From Roseiarcus sp963816065 (GTDB taxonomy: Bacteria > Pseudomonadota > Alphaproteobacteria > Rhizobiales > Beijerinckiaceae), in the NCBI GenBank assembly GCA_963816065.1, contig CAWFJG010000011.1:1-64000 (forward strand): 64,000 bases of DNA, in the 5' to 3' direction. This document shows, piece after piece, positions 18,064 through 27,250 of the stretch. Position 1 is the first letter of the stretch. Each line of letters starts with the position of its first letter. The notes below the pieces were generated by a model. That model did not search any database and was not told where the DNA came from. It worked only from the letters and a program-made list of their open reading frames with translations. The position numbers and the translations under genes are program-made.

Positions 18064-18088
18064 GGAACAAAATTTCCTCGGTTGCGTT
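18064..18088 (+). promoter_or_regulatory. EcfG-type (general stress sigma) promoter motif
   Basis: GGAAC (18,064-18,068), 16 bases, then CGTT (18,085-18,088). This is an exact match to the promoter consensus of the alphaproteobacterial general-stress sigma factor EcfG, GGAAC-N16/17-CGTT. The -10 element ends 33 bases before the GTG start of the His-rich protein, a normal distance. A motif of nine fixed bases is expected about once by chance in a window this size on both strands, so position is the main support. Confidence 0.6.
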
Positions 18089-18121
18089 CAGTTGGATCGC
18101 CGCAATCCAGGAGGAAATGCC

Positions 18122-18487
18122 GTGGACAAGACGATCGCTGGACTACTGGGAAGCGCCTCCGCGCTCGCCCTGATTGGAAGCACTGCACCCTTGTCGGCCG
18201 CGCCGGTCGGTCCATTGCAGCCAGCGCAAACCTACGCTGAGCTTCTGGACCCGATCCCGAATGCGGCAGAGGTTATGAAAAATCAAACCAAACGTACAGA
18301 TTCGATGGAATTGGCGCAGTATTTCTATGGTAATGGCGGTCCATACCGCCATCACCATCACCATCATCATCATCACCATCATCATCATTATGGCTATTAC
18401 TACGGATATGAGCCGTCATATCATCATCATCACCACCACCATCATCACCAACGGATTGTGATCCCCGTGCCGCTTCCGGGTTACTGA
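18122..18487 (+). CDS. Secreted histidine-rich protein
   Basis: 121 residues from GTG 18,122, chosen because AGGAGGAAAT lies just upstream. Residues 1-28 form a signal peptide (TIAGLLGSASALALIGSTAPLSAAP). After a short region (ELLDPIPNAAEVMKNQTKRT) come a run of 13 histidines, YGYYYGYEPSY, a run of 9 histidines, and the tail QRIVIPVPLPGY. Such tracts bind transition metals, so a periplasmic metal buffer or a stress-shell protein is plausible; no family was recognised. The tract codons alternate CAT and CAC, so they are not a simple trinucleotide expansion. It is preceded by an EcfG-type promoter. Confidence 0.75.
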   Translation: MDKTIAGLLGSASALALIGSTAPLSAAPVGPLQPAQTYAELLDPIPNAAEVMKNQTKRTDSMELAQYFYGNGGPYRHHHHHHHHHHHHHYGYYYGYEPSYHHHHHHHHHQRIVIPVPLPGY

Positions 18488-18935
18488 GGGCGCTGGCTCC
18501 GCGGATGTCCTGGGCGACGTTCGCTTGGCCCGCCCATGCGCCGGCAAGACGTTGCCGGCGAATTGCGTGAGCCGAGAGGCTTCTCAGGGATCAGCGTCGC
18601 TCTTGTGGAGGCGGCTGGAGGCTAAGCCTCGTTTTTGGCGTCCGAAACCTGGGATAGGACCTATCCCGCGATGCAAGGGAGCTGGGTGGGCTGCAAACCC
18701 ACTGCCCCGCCGCCCCGACTTTGAGACCAATCGGGGGAGGCGGGCGATCCGTAGGCGGCCGACAGTACCCCTTGTCGACGCCTACGGATTCGTCCCCACT
18801 TTCGCTTCCCAACGTTAAGTTGACGTGGCTTCACATTGGAGTAAATCAGACGGAAGTCCCAGGGGTGGTCCTAAGACTTTCGGGTCGCGCGACGGCAAGC
18901 CGCTCGGGCGCCCTCCGCCTAAATGGTCGGGCCTC
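18488..18935. other. Intergenic region
   Basis: 448 bases with no convincing gene; the open frames here are short and arginine/proline-rich, as GC-rich noncoding DNA gives. The last about 100 bases must contain the promoter and leader of the NarL-type regulator. Confidence 0.35.
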
Positions 18936-19574
18936 GTGAAGCTGCTGATTGTCGATGATCATCCGGTGATGCGCGACGGCATAGCAGCGCTGCTTTCGCA
19001 ATTCGGTCCGGATACGGTCGTCCTGCAGGCGGCCGACGCGAGAAGCGCGCTGGAGACGGCGGCGAACCATGCCGATCTCGACGCCATCATTCTCGATCTT
19101 GGCCTTCCCGGCATGGACGGGATCAGTGCGCTGACCGAATTCAGCCGGGTCAGGCCGGATGTGCCGGTCGTCGTGGTCTCGGCCTCCGAGAACGCCCGCG
19201 ACGCCCGCGAGGCGTTGGCGAAGGGCGCGCTCGGCTACGTGCCGAAATCGGCGGGGCAGCGCACGCTCCTGTCAGCGATCCGGCTCGTCCTCGACGGCGA
19301 GCTCTATGTGCCTCCGCTGCTCCTCAGCAATTCGCCTCCGCTTGCGGGGCTCGAGGCGCGCGGCGAAGCCGGACCTCAGCGCGCGGCGCTGACCGATCGG
19401 CAGATCGAGGTGCTGCGGCGGGTGAGCCAGGGCCAGCCGAACAAGACCATCGCCCGCGATCTCGGCCTGTCCGAAAAGACGGTCAAGGCGCACATCACCG
19501 CGATCTTCCGGGCGCTGAACGTCGTCAATCGCACCCAGGCCGCGGCGGCGGGGCGCGACGCCGGGCTGCTGTGA
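18936..19574 (+). CDS. NarL/FixJ-family response regulator
   Basis: 212 residues starting at GTG 18,936 (VKLLIVDDHPVMRDGIAALL). Receiver domain residues 1-120 with acidic pair DD, phosphorylatable Asp in DAIILDLGLPGMDG, and the conserved Ser/Lys region (VVVSASEN, GYVPKSAG). LuxR-type HTH at about 145-205: LTDRQIEVLRRVSQGQPNKT, then RDLGLSEKTVKAHITAIFRALNV. A DNA-binding transcription regulator; the cognate kinase is not adjacent, though a hybrid kinase lies 3.6 kb downstream on the other strand. Confidence 0.93.
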   Translation: MKLLIVDDHPVMRDGIAALLSQFGPDTVVLQAADARSALETAANHADLDAIILDLGLPGMDGISALTEFSRVRPDVPVVVVSASENARDAREALAKGALGYVPKSAGQRTLLSAIRLVLDGELYVPPLLLSNSPPLAGLEARGEAGPQRAALTDRQIEVLRRVSQGQPNKTIARDLGLSEKTVKAHITAIFRALNVVNRTQAAAAGRDAGLL

Positions 19575-19725
19575 ACCGCTGCGGCCGAACGCTGGCTGAC
19601 AGATCGCAACAACAAGCCCGCCGGTCACACGCCGCCGGGCCTAACGAGGCGAGCCTTGGCAAAGCTCTGTTGATAATGGCTATAATCGGGCGTTGTGAGG
19701 ACGAGCTCTCACGGGGAGACGGGGA

Positions 19726-20313
19726 TCACGCGGCACGCACAGAAGCCCATCGACGCGTTTGAGAAACGGTGAGCCAAACGGCCGAAACGAGGAAATAAAA
19801 TGCGCCGAACGCAGCATAGGGCGCAATATCGGCGATGCCGACGGCCGCGCTCCCCGTCGCCTGCTTAATGAAGTAGGCGCCGACGAGAGCTGACTGCGCC
19901 CCGGCGAGGACCATCGCCCATTGCGCACCGATCTTCCATCGGCGGACGCCGGTGACGAGCTGGAACAGACCAGCCAAAATCGCCCATGCGCCGAACACTG
20001 CCATCACGACGTGCAAGTCTCGCGCCAGAGCGACGACGACCGCGATCGCGGCGAGCGTGCTGATGGCGAAGTTAACGGTCTGACTGAAATTGGCGTTCAG
20101 CCCCCCGCTGCGCTGGGCGTCGACAAAGTTGCCGAGGGCGTCCCAGGCCGGATAGGCGATGAGCAGCGCCGCCGCAACCGCCGGCGAGGTTTTGCCGACG
20201 CTGAAGGCCGCAACAAACCAGACGACCGCGACCGCCGCGCGCGTGAAATAGTAGGATTTCAGCCAGCGTGACGCTGCATCGCGATCCGGCTGCGGGAATG
20301 TTTGACCGTTCAT
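19726..20313 (-). CDS. Multi-pass membrane protein (DUF308/HdeD-like)
   Basis: 195 residues from ATG 20,313 (MNGQTFPQPDRDAASRWLKS), with AGGAG upstream. About six hydrophobic helices are visible (for example AAVAVVWFVAAFSVG, AALLIAYPAWDALGNFV, LAAIAVVVALARDLHVVMAV, WAMVLAGAQSALVGAYFI, AAFGAFYFLVSAVWL). The pattern resembles small DUF308-type proteins. Function unknown. It is downstream of the hydrolase on the same strand, so they are probably co-transcribed. Confidence 0.75.
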   Translation of the reverse strand: MNGQTFPQPDRDAASRWLKSYYFTRAAVAVVWFVAAFSVGKTSPAVAAALLIAYPAWDALGNFVDAQRSGGLNANFSQTVNFAISTLAAIAVVVALARDLHVVMAVFGAWAILAGLFQLVTGVRRWKIGAQWAMVLAGAQSALVGAYFIKQATGSAAVGIADIAPYAAFGAFYFLVSAVWLTVSQTRRWASVRAA

Positions 20314-20402
20314 TGCAAAGCTCCTGTTTCTGCTCGATGCGGGAGGCGGTATTGTCGCGCCGGACGACAAGCGACTTCGGCCTCTCGTCGTCGCGGCCGG
20401 GA

Positions 20403-21157
20403 TCACTCTCCTTTGGCCGCCTGTTCAATGAGCGCAGCGACCTCGTTGGGGTGCGAGACCGGAGACGCATGGCTCGATTGCAGCGTTACGGTCGTGGCGT
20501 TCATGCGTTTGGCGAAAAAGGCCTCAGCCTGCGGCGGAACCATCAGATCGTTGGCTGAAACCGCGTAGTAGGTGGGCTTGAGGCGCCAGGCGGCGACAGT
20601 CGCCGGGGCGCCGAAGGCGGCGCCGCTGATCGGCTTCTGCTTTGCAGCCAGCGCCTCGCCTTCCGCCTCCGGCACATCACCCATGAAGACGTGCGCGTAG
20701 GCCGGGGGATCGATCGCGAGGAAGCCCGTGTCGTTCGGACGAACCGCCTTCAGGCCTTCCGTCGGCGGGCCGTTACTCGTGAGCGCCTGGAGGGTTTCCC
20801 CTTGTCCGGCGCGAACGCCGCAATGTAGACCAGCGCCTTGACCTTGGGGCTGTCCCCAGCTTCGCCGATCACCACGCCGCCCCACGAATGGCCAACGAGG
20901 ACAGTCGTACCCTTCTGGGCGCCCAGCACGGCGCGGGTCGCTGCGACATCGGCGGCGAGCGAAGTCAACGGAATGTCGACTTCGGTGACCTTGAAGCTCT
21001 TCTTGCGCAAGATGAGGGCGACTTTGTCCCAGCTGGACTTGTCGGTGAAGGCGCCTGGCACGAGCACGACATTGTTGGCGGTTGCAGCGGAAGCGACGTT
21101 GGGGGCTGCCATCGCCAAAACGACGGCCAGGGTGGCGCCGACGGTGAGCATTTTCAT
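20403..21157 (-). CDS. Secreted alpha/beta hydrolase (frameshifted)
   Basis: About 250 residues starting MKMLTVGATLAVVLAMAAPN at ATG 21,157, with a signal peptide to about residue 24. VVLVPGAFTDKSSWDKV is the oxyanion-hole strand and TVLVGHSWGGVVIGEAG contains the nucleophile elbow G-H-S-W-G. The frame breaks near 20,798; one extra G restores PDKGETLQALTSN, and the second half carries the acid (SANDLMVPPQAEAFF) and catalytic His (SSHASPVSHPNEVAALIEQA). Divergent from an AraC-type regulator, which likely controls it. Substrate unknown; this subgroup resembles salicylate-esterase-like hydrolases. Confidence 0.85.
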
Positions 21158-21324
21158 CGGATTGTCCTTTCGACACAGCAACCAAACCGGAAGATCGGAG
21201 CATTTTTGATCAACGCAGCTTGACGCAGAAGGGTGATTACGGTCTGCTTCTGATGGTGAGTAAAATCAGTTGGTTAGGCGTTTCTCACCGCGCATTGATA
21301 TATTCAATGAGATGAGTTGAGGCC

Positions 21325-22224
21325 ATGATCGAACCACCGGAAATTTTTACCATTCGTCCAGAACAAGAAACCGACAACCCCTTGTCGACCGATCTGCTGT
21401 CCCAGGTCCTGGCGCAAATCCGCCTCACTGGAGATCGCGTCTATCCCTGCAGCCTCGAACCAGAGGGGAGCCTGGATCTAAAGCCCGGGGCCGCGCACAT
21501 TTGCATTGTCACCGAGGGCGCCCTGCGCATCGAGGGCGTAGAGAGCGAACCCGCGGTTATCGACACGGGCGACCTCTTGATGTTGCCGCGCGGTGCGGGC
21601 AACTTGCGACTATCGGCCTCGGGCGTCCCGGCGGCTATGGTCGTTTGCCGCTTCCGGTTCGATCCCGAGAGCCTCCGAGGCATGCTGTCGGCCCTACCTG
21701 AACGCATCCACATCAGGCAGGCGGAGGCTGCGGGTTGGCTTGAAGGAATCGTCCATTTTCTGATGATCGAGGCCGGAGATATACAGCCGGGTGCTGCATT
21801 GATGGTTTCAAGGCTGATCGATCTTGTAGTCATCCGCGCATTACGGACGTGGATTCATCAAGGACCCGCATCCGGATGGCTTGGAGGACTTGCCGATGGG
21901 CGCATCGCAAGCGCTCTGAAAGCGATCCACGAGCGGCCCATGCAGCGGTGGAGCATCGAGACGCTGGCAGCCCGGGCAGGCATGTCCCGCTCCAGCTTTT
22001 GCGAGCGCTTCAACGCCTTGGTGGGCCGGTCGCCGCTGCGCTACCAGAATGAATGGCGTCTGGCGCTGGCGCGCGACCTGCTGATCAAGCGCGGCGCGCG
22101 CGTCGGCGAAATTGGCTTCAGCATCGGTTATGAGTCGGAGGCCGCTTTTAGCCGCGCATATAAAGCATTGTTTGGCCACTCGCCGCGCGTTGATTATAGT
22201 TCTTGCAAAGATGCGGACTCGTAG
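21325..22224 (+). CDS. AraC-family transcriptional regulator
   Basis: 299 residues. The N-terminal about 170 residues form a cupin-like sensing domain (LKPGAAHICIVTEGALRIEG, IDTGDLLMLPRGAGNLRL). The C-terminal two-HTH AraC domain spans about 195-290: WSIETLAARAGMSRSSFCER, GRSPLRYQNEWRLALARDLL, and the hallmark VGEIGFSIGYESEAAFSRAY / KALFGHSP. Divergent from the hydrolase/membrane protein pair with a 167-bp shared gap, the common layout of a regulator next to its target. Confidence 0.92.
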   Translation: MIEPPEIFTIRPEQETDNPLSTDLLSQVLAQIRLTGDRVYPCSLEPEGSLDLKPGAAHICIVTEGALRIEGVESEPAVIDTGDLLMLPRGAGNLRLSASGVPAAMVVCRFRFDPESLRGMLSALPERIHIRQAEAAGWLEGIVHFLMIEAGDIQPGAALMVSRLIDLVVIRALRTWIHQGPASGWLGGLADGRIASALKAIHERPMQRWSIETLAARAGMSRSSFCERFNALVGRSPLRYQNEWRLALARDLLIKRGARVGEIGFSIGYESEAAFSRAYKALFGHSPRVDYSSCKDADS

Positions 22225-22566
22225 ACACAATCGCGTTGTCCGAAATTCATGTTCATATATAAAACATAATCATGAACGTAAAATCACATAAGCGCAGCTT
22301 TTACTAAAGCTTGTCGACTCATATGATCTCAAGACGTTTTTCCTCTTGCGTATGACTCCCATCATAGCCGGCAGAGGCGCTTCCAATGACGTTTGCGCCG
22401 GACGCCGCCGCCAACCGGGTCGCCAGCGAGCCGACACCTCATGAAGGACCGAGCGACGCACGATGTCCGCATCGGACATGCACAATATATCCATCGCCGC
22501 GCGATAGGTCGTCAGACCGGCACGTGAAACTACGCTTTCAACAGTGGAGGGTTCCGGTGTGAAAGA
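22225..22566. other. AT-rich intergenic region between AraC regulator and hybrid kinase
   Basis: No certain gene. A partial dyad GTTCAT (22,251-22,256) / ATGAAC (22,272-22,277) lies in an AT-rich patch after the regulator's stop and might be part of a terminator or operator. A 74-codon open frame on the minus strand (22,270-22,494) has no recognisable content. Confidence 0.35.
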
Positions 22567-24355
22567 TCAAGCCTCGACCTCCTCATCCGTCTCCCCGGCT
22601 GCAATCGCGTTGGCGATCGCCGCGCGCAGCTTTCCGAGCGGCGCCGGCTTGTGCAAGACGATGAGGCCCTGCGCCCTGGCTACGCTCAGGACATCGGGCG
22701 CGGTGTCGCCGGTCAGCAAGATCGCCGCGACGGCGGCATTGTACTCGCCGCGCAATCGTTCGATCAGGTCGAGCCCGTTCTCGGCGACGCGAAGCCGATA
22801 GTCGCAAATTAAGAGGTCGGGGCGCGTCGGGCGCATCGCCAGCCGCGCGATCGCCTCGTCGCCAGAGCCTTCGGCGACGACCTCGTATCCCCAGCCGGCG
22901 AGCAGTTTCGCCATGCCCTCGCGGATCGGCGCCTCGTCGTCGACGACAACGATCAAGCGACCGGTCGCCGCGCGCGCGGGGAGCGCCTCGGCCGGCGCCG
23001 ACGCGGTCGCGGGACCGCTCGCGAGCGGAACGGCGATGGCGAAGCACGATCCTTTGCCGGGCTCGGAGCGCAGAGTCAGTTCCGCGCCGAGCAGGGCGGC
23101 GAGCCGTCGAACAATCGCGAGTCCGAGGCCGAGCCCCTTCGCCCGGTCCCGTTCGGGATTGCCGATCTGATAATATTCCTGAAAGATCCGCTCCCGCTCG
23201 GCCGCGGCGATGCCTACGCCGGTGTCCCAGACCTGGACGACCACGGCCGCGCCGGCGCGCCGGCAGCCGACCAGGACGCGTCCAAAATCAGTATAGCGAA
23301 CAGCGTTCGAGACCAGATTGCGCAGGATGCGCTCGAGCAGCACCGGATCGGAATCCACGATGGCGGACGTGTCGACGCGGTCGAGCCGTACGCCCTTGGC
23401 CTCGGCCTCCGGCGCGTAATCCGCGCAGGCGCGCGCGAGAATCGAGCCGATCGCGAGGGCGCGCCGGTCGACGACGACGACCCCGGCGTCGAGACGAGAC
23501 ACGTCGAGAAGCGCGCCGAACAGGCCGTCCATGGCGTCGACCGACGATTCGATCTGGTCGATCAGCGGCGCGGCGTCCTTGGCGCTGGCGAGGCTGCGCA
23601 GAGCGCCGACGAACAGGCCGAGCGCATGCACCGGCTGGCGCAGATCGTGGCTGGCGGCGGCGAGGAAGGCCGACTTGGCGAGGTTGGCGCGTTCGGCGAT
23701 CTCCTTTTGCCGCTGCAGATCCTCAGCCAGTTCCTCCGTCTCAATCTGAAGCCGCACCAGCTGCGCGAAGGCGCGATTGGCTCGAAGCCCGAGGCCGCCC
23801 ATGCCGCCGATGTAGCTCAGCATCAACACTGGCGTCAGACGATGCAGGAGGGGATCGGACGCAAAGAATCCCGCGATCGCGAAGGGAAAAGTCGCCGCCA
23901 GAAAGAACGGCGCGAAGGTCGGCAGATAAGGCCCGAACGCGGTAATCGCTCCCGCGGCTACGCACAGCGTCACGGTCAGGATCAGAAAAGACCACGTCGA
24001 GGCGACCGCCGACCGGCAAGCCGATCGGCGCCCAGCCGAAACCGAGACCCACCGCGAGGTTGATGATGGAGAACGCCAGTCCCCAGGCCCGCCAGCTCTC
24101 GCGCGCCGAAGGCGAGCGCCGATAGAGCGCGCGCAGCGCGAGATTGGTGATTGCGCAGGCCGACATGTAGGCCACCCAGGCCGCGGCGGCCCAAGGCTGG
24201 ACTTGGCCGAGCGCGGCCAATCCTCCAGCCAGGATCGCCGCCGCCACCGCCGCCGCCGGCGCGGCGACCAGGATGAAATCGAACATCGCGTCGACCTGGG
24301 CCGCGCCAAGACGGTCCTGCCTGGTTTCGACGCTGATCGCCATGGCGCGCCTCAT
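22567..24355 (-). CDS. Membrane hybrid histidine kinase with C-terminal receiver (frameshifted)
   Basis: About 595 residues. The N-terminal part has roughly six membrane helices (FILVAAPAAAVAAAILAG, WVAYMSACAITNLALRALY, FLILTVTLCVAAGAITAFG, FFLAATFPFAIAGFFA). After a coiled coil (LQRQKEIAERANLAKSAFLA) comes HisKA with AASHDLRQPVHALGLF (phospho-His), HATPase with RNLVSNAVRYT, VWDTGVGIA and GLGLGLAIVRRLAA, and a receiver with VVVDDEAPIREG and LLICDYRL. The frame changes near 23,997 (GLPVGG to STWSFLILTV). Start MRRAMAISVETRQ at 24,355, or ATG 24,343. No output domain besides the receiver. Confidence 0.88.
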
Positions 24356-24889
24356 CCCCGGGGGCCCAGCCGAGAGTCGCCTCGGGGTCGCCGCGCGGTC
24401 ATCAATGCAGAGAGCCGCGCCGCCGGCAACCGGCGCCGCGCCTTTGCGGCCCGGTCCCCGATCGAGAGGTCGCGCCGGCAATCGCCCGGCGCGCAAGACC
24501 ACGGCGGTCCGAGCTGGCAGGGGCGAAGGGGTAAGGGGTCCGTAAGGCAGCGCCGATCGAGAGGGACGACGTTCGGCGCGGCGACGTGATCGCGGGGCGG
24601 TTCAAGAGCGCGGCAGCGAAAGCGCCGTCGACAGAATAAACATATATACTCTGTGAATATAGCGGTCCGACCCTCGTTTTCGAAGCGGCGATAAGGCGGG
24701 TCGTAAGTCCCTGATGTCCCTCGCCGCAGTCGATAAACGGCGCTAAAACGGGGCCATGCGCCCGGAAAGCGGCATGCCCGGGAGCTGCGCCCCGCATAAA
24801 GGCATGCCCGCCGCATCAAGCTGCGCTTGAACTTTCGCCGCTGTGCGCGAAACCCTGTGGCCGGGCGTTGATAGACATCCGGGGGTCCC
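24356..24889. other. Intergenic region, divergent promoters expected
   Basis: 534 bases between the divergent kinase and dehydrogenase genes. No protein-like frame or clear repeat seen. An AT-rich patch (about 24,635-24,665) is a likely promoter area. Confidence 0.35.
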
Positions 24890-25975
24890 ATGCAAACCAG
24901 AGCCGCCGTGTGCCGGGCCTTTGCCGCCCCGCTGACCATCGAGACGATTGCGCTTCGCGATCCGGGCCCGGGCGAGGTCCTGATCCGGACCGCCGCCTGC
25001 GCCATCTGCCACAGCGACATTTTCTACATCGACGGCGCCTGGGGCGGCGAGCTGCCTGCCGTCTTCGGCCACGAGGCGGCGGGCGTGGTCGAGGCGGTCG
25101 GAAGCGGCGTCACGCGGCTCAAAGCCGGCGACCACGTGGTGGCGACCCTCATCCGCAACTGCGGCTTCTGCCCCGCCTGCGCCGAGGGCGCGCCGGTCTT
25201 CTGCGAGGAGGTGTTCCCGCTCGACCGGGAGAGCCCGCTGCGGGACGCCTCCGGCAAGCCGCTCGTCCACGGGCTGCGCACCGCCGCCTTCGCCAGGCAT
25301 ATGGTGGTCGACGCCTCACAGGCGGTGGCGATTCCGAAAGACATGAAGCTCGACGTCGCCTCGCTGATCGCCTGCGGCGTGCTGACCGGCCTCGGCGCAG
25401 TCGTCAATACCGCCGAGATCAAGGCGGGCTCGAGCGTCGTGGTGATCGGCTGCGGCGGCGTCGGCCTCAATTCCGTCCAGGGGGCGCGTCTCGCCGGCTG
25501 CGATCCGATCATCGCAGTCGACGTCGCGCCGGCAAAGCTCGCCGCTGCGCGCGCGTTCGGCGCAACCCATGCGGTGAACGCCAGAGAGGAAAACGTCGAG
25601 GAGGAGGTGAAGGCGCTGACCGGAGGCCGCAAGGCAGACTGGGTGTTCGTCACCGTCGGCGTCAACGGCGCGGCCGAACAGGCGGTCAAGCTCATGAAGC
25701 GCAACGGCGGCACGGTGCTGGTCGGGATGCCGCCCTCAGGCGTTCACGCGACGATCGATCCGGGCTGGCTCGCCGCCGACGGACAGCGCATTCTCGGCTC
25801 GAAGATGGGGTCGGCGCGCCCGGTCGTCGACGTGCCGAAAATCGTGGCGCTCTACCGGGAGGGGCGGCTGAAACTCGACGAGCTCGTGACCGCGCGCTAT
25901 CCGCTGGAGCGAATTAACGAGGCCCTCACTTCCTCGCGCTCGGGCGCGGCATTGCGAAACGTCATCGTTTTTTGA
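24890..25975 (+). CDS. Zinc-dependent alcohol dehydrogenase (MDR family)
   Basis: 361 residues from ATG 24,890 (MQTRAAVCRAFAAPLTIETI). Catalytic zinc ligands in AICHSD (Cys) and FGHEAAGVVEAVG (His-Glu). Structural zinc loop CGFCPACAEGAPVFC with four cysteines. NAD-binding VVVIGCGGVGLNSVQGARL with the acidic residue of IIAVDVAP that favours NAD. Resembles class III/formaldehyde-type or aryl alcohol dehydrogenases; the substrate is unclear. Its stop (TGA at 25,973) is 15 bases before the next gene, so the two form an operon. Confidence 0.92.
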   Translation: MQTRAAVCRAFAAPLTIETIALRDPGPGEVLIRTAACAICHSDIFYIDGAWGGELPAVFGHEAAGVVEAVGSGVTRLKAGDHVVATLIRNCGFCPACAEGAPVFCEEVFPLDRESPLRDASGKPLVHGLRTAAFARHMVVDASQAVAIPKDMKLDVASLIACGVLTGLGAVVNTAEIKAGSSVVVIGCGGVGLNSVQGARLAGCDPIIAVDVAPAKLAAARAFGATHAVNAREENVEEEVKALTGGRKADWVFVTVGVNGAAEQAVKLMKRNGGTVLVGMPPSGVHATIDPGWLAADGQRILGSKMGSARPVVDVPKIVALYREGRLKLDELVTARYPLERINEALTSSRSGAALRNVIVF

Positions 25976-25989
25976 CCGGAGCGGGTCCC

Positions 25990-27201
25990 ATGAAGATCGC
26001 CGATCTGAAAACCTTCGTCGTGGGCAACCCGCCGCCCGCCTTCGGCGGACGCTACTTCATCTTCCTGAAACTCAGGACCGCCTGCGGCGTCGAGGGTATC
26101 GGCGAAGTCTATGGGGCGAGCTTTGCGCCCGAGGCGATCGTCCCGATGATCCGCGACGTGTTCGAACGGCACGTGCTCGACGCCGATCCCTTCCGCATCG
26201 AGGCTTTGTGGCGCAACGTCTATGGGCGCGGCTACACCGGCCGTCCCGACGCCTCGCTGATGGGTGTCCTCAGCGGAATCGAGATGGCGCTGTGGGACAT
26301 CGTCGGCAAGGCGGTCGGCAAGCCCGTCTATGACCTCCTCGGCGGCAAGGTCCACGAGCGGCTGCGCAGCTACACTTATCTCTATCCGGACGAGCCAGGC
26401 TCGCACGCCTATTCCGACAGCCCCGTCTATTCGACGCCGCATGCGGCGGCGGAGCGGGCGTTGAAGTATGTGAAGCAGGGCTTCACCGCGGTGAAGTTCG
26501 ATCCCGCCGGCCCCTACTCCGCCTTTGATCCGCGCCAGCCGAGCCTCGAGCGGCTGGAGCTGAGCGAAGCCTTCATGAAGACCCTGCGCGGGGCGCTCGG
26601 AACCTCCTGCGATCTGCTGTTCGGCACGCATGGGCAGTTCACGGTGTCGGGCGCGCTCAGGCTTGCGCGCCGGATCGAGCCCTACGAGCCCCTTTCGTTC
26701 GAGGAGCCAACTCCGCCCGAGGCGCCGGAGGACATGGCGAAGGTCGCCGCCCTATGCCGCATGCCGATCGCGACCGGCGAGCGGCTGACCACCAAATACG
26801 AGTTCGCGCGCGTGCTCGAGACCGGCGCGGCTTCGATCCTGCAACCCAACCTCGGACGGGTCGGCGGCATCCTTGAAGCCAAGAAGATCGCCGCCATGGC
26901 CGAGGCGCGCTACGTCCAGATCGCGCCCCACCTTTATTGCGGTCCGGTGGTCGGAGCGGCCAACATCCAGCTCGCCGCCTGCATCCCGAACTTCTTGATC
27001 CTGGAAGGCATCGAGCGCTGGGACGGCTTCCACGCCGCGATCTTGAAAAAACCGATCCATTGGGAGGAAGGCTATGTCGTCCCGCCGAATGAGCCGGGTC
27101 TCGGGGTCGAGCTCGACGAGGATGTCGCCAACGCCTATCCTTGGCCCGGCTCCGACCTCCATCTCATGCCGAGGCGTGCGCCGGTTCACAGGCCGGAGTG
27201 A
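25990..27201 (+). CDS. Mandelate racemase/muconate lactonizing family dehydratase (DgoD-like)
   Basis: 403 residues from ATG 25,990 (MKIADLKTFVVGNPPPAFGG). Enolase-superfamily sugar-acid dehydratase: the N-terminal capping domain has LMGVLSGIEMALWDIVGKAV and VYDLLGGKV. The barrel carries VKFDPAG (general base Lys region), FEEPTPPE and ATGERLTTKYEF (metal-binding Glu residues), and the catalytic His in IAPHLYCGPVVGAANIQLAA. This pattern resembles D-galactonate/mannonate-type dehydratases. Pairing with an alcohol dehydrogenase suggests sugar or sugar-acid oxidation, but no specific substrate can be set. Confidence 0.88.
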   Translation: MKIADLKTFVVGNPPPAFGGRYFIFLKLRTACGVEGIGEVYGASFAPEAIVPMIRDVFERHVLDADPFRIEALWRNVYGRGYTGRPDASLMGVLSGIEMALWDIVGKAVGKPVYDLLGGKVHERLRSYTYLYPDEPGSHAYSDSPVYSTPHAAAERALKYVKQGFTAVKFDPAGPYSAFDPRQPSLERLELSEAFMKTLRGALGTSCDLLFGTHGQFTVSGALRLARRIEPYEPLSFEEPTPPEAPEDMAKVAALCRMPIATGERLTTKYEFARVLETGAASILQPNLGRVGGILEAKKIAAMAEARYVQIAPHLYCGPVVGAANIQLAACIPNFLILEGIERWDGFHAAILKKPIHWEEGYVVPPNEPGLGVELDEDVANAYPWPGSDLHLMPRRAPVHRPE

Positions 27202-27250
27202 GGGCGGGCGCATTGCGGGCCAGCGGGACCGGACTGCGCCATTCCCGAAC

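Noticed and set aside
22270..22494. 74-codon frame on the minus strand
   Set aside because: No ribosome site or recognisable sequence; the Arg-rich middle suggests noncoding DNA.
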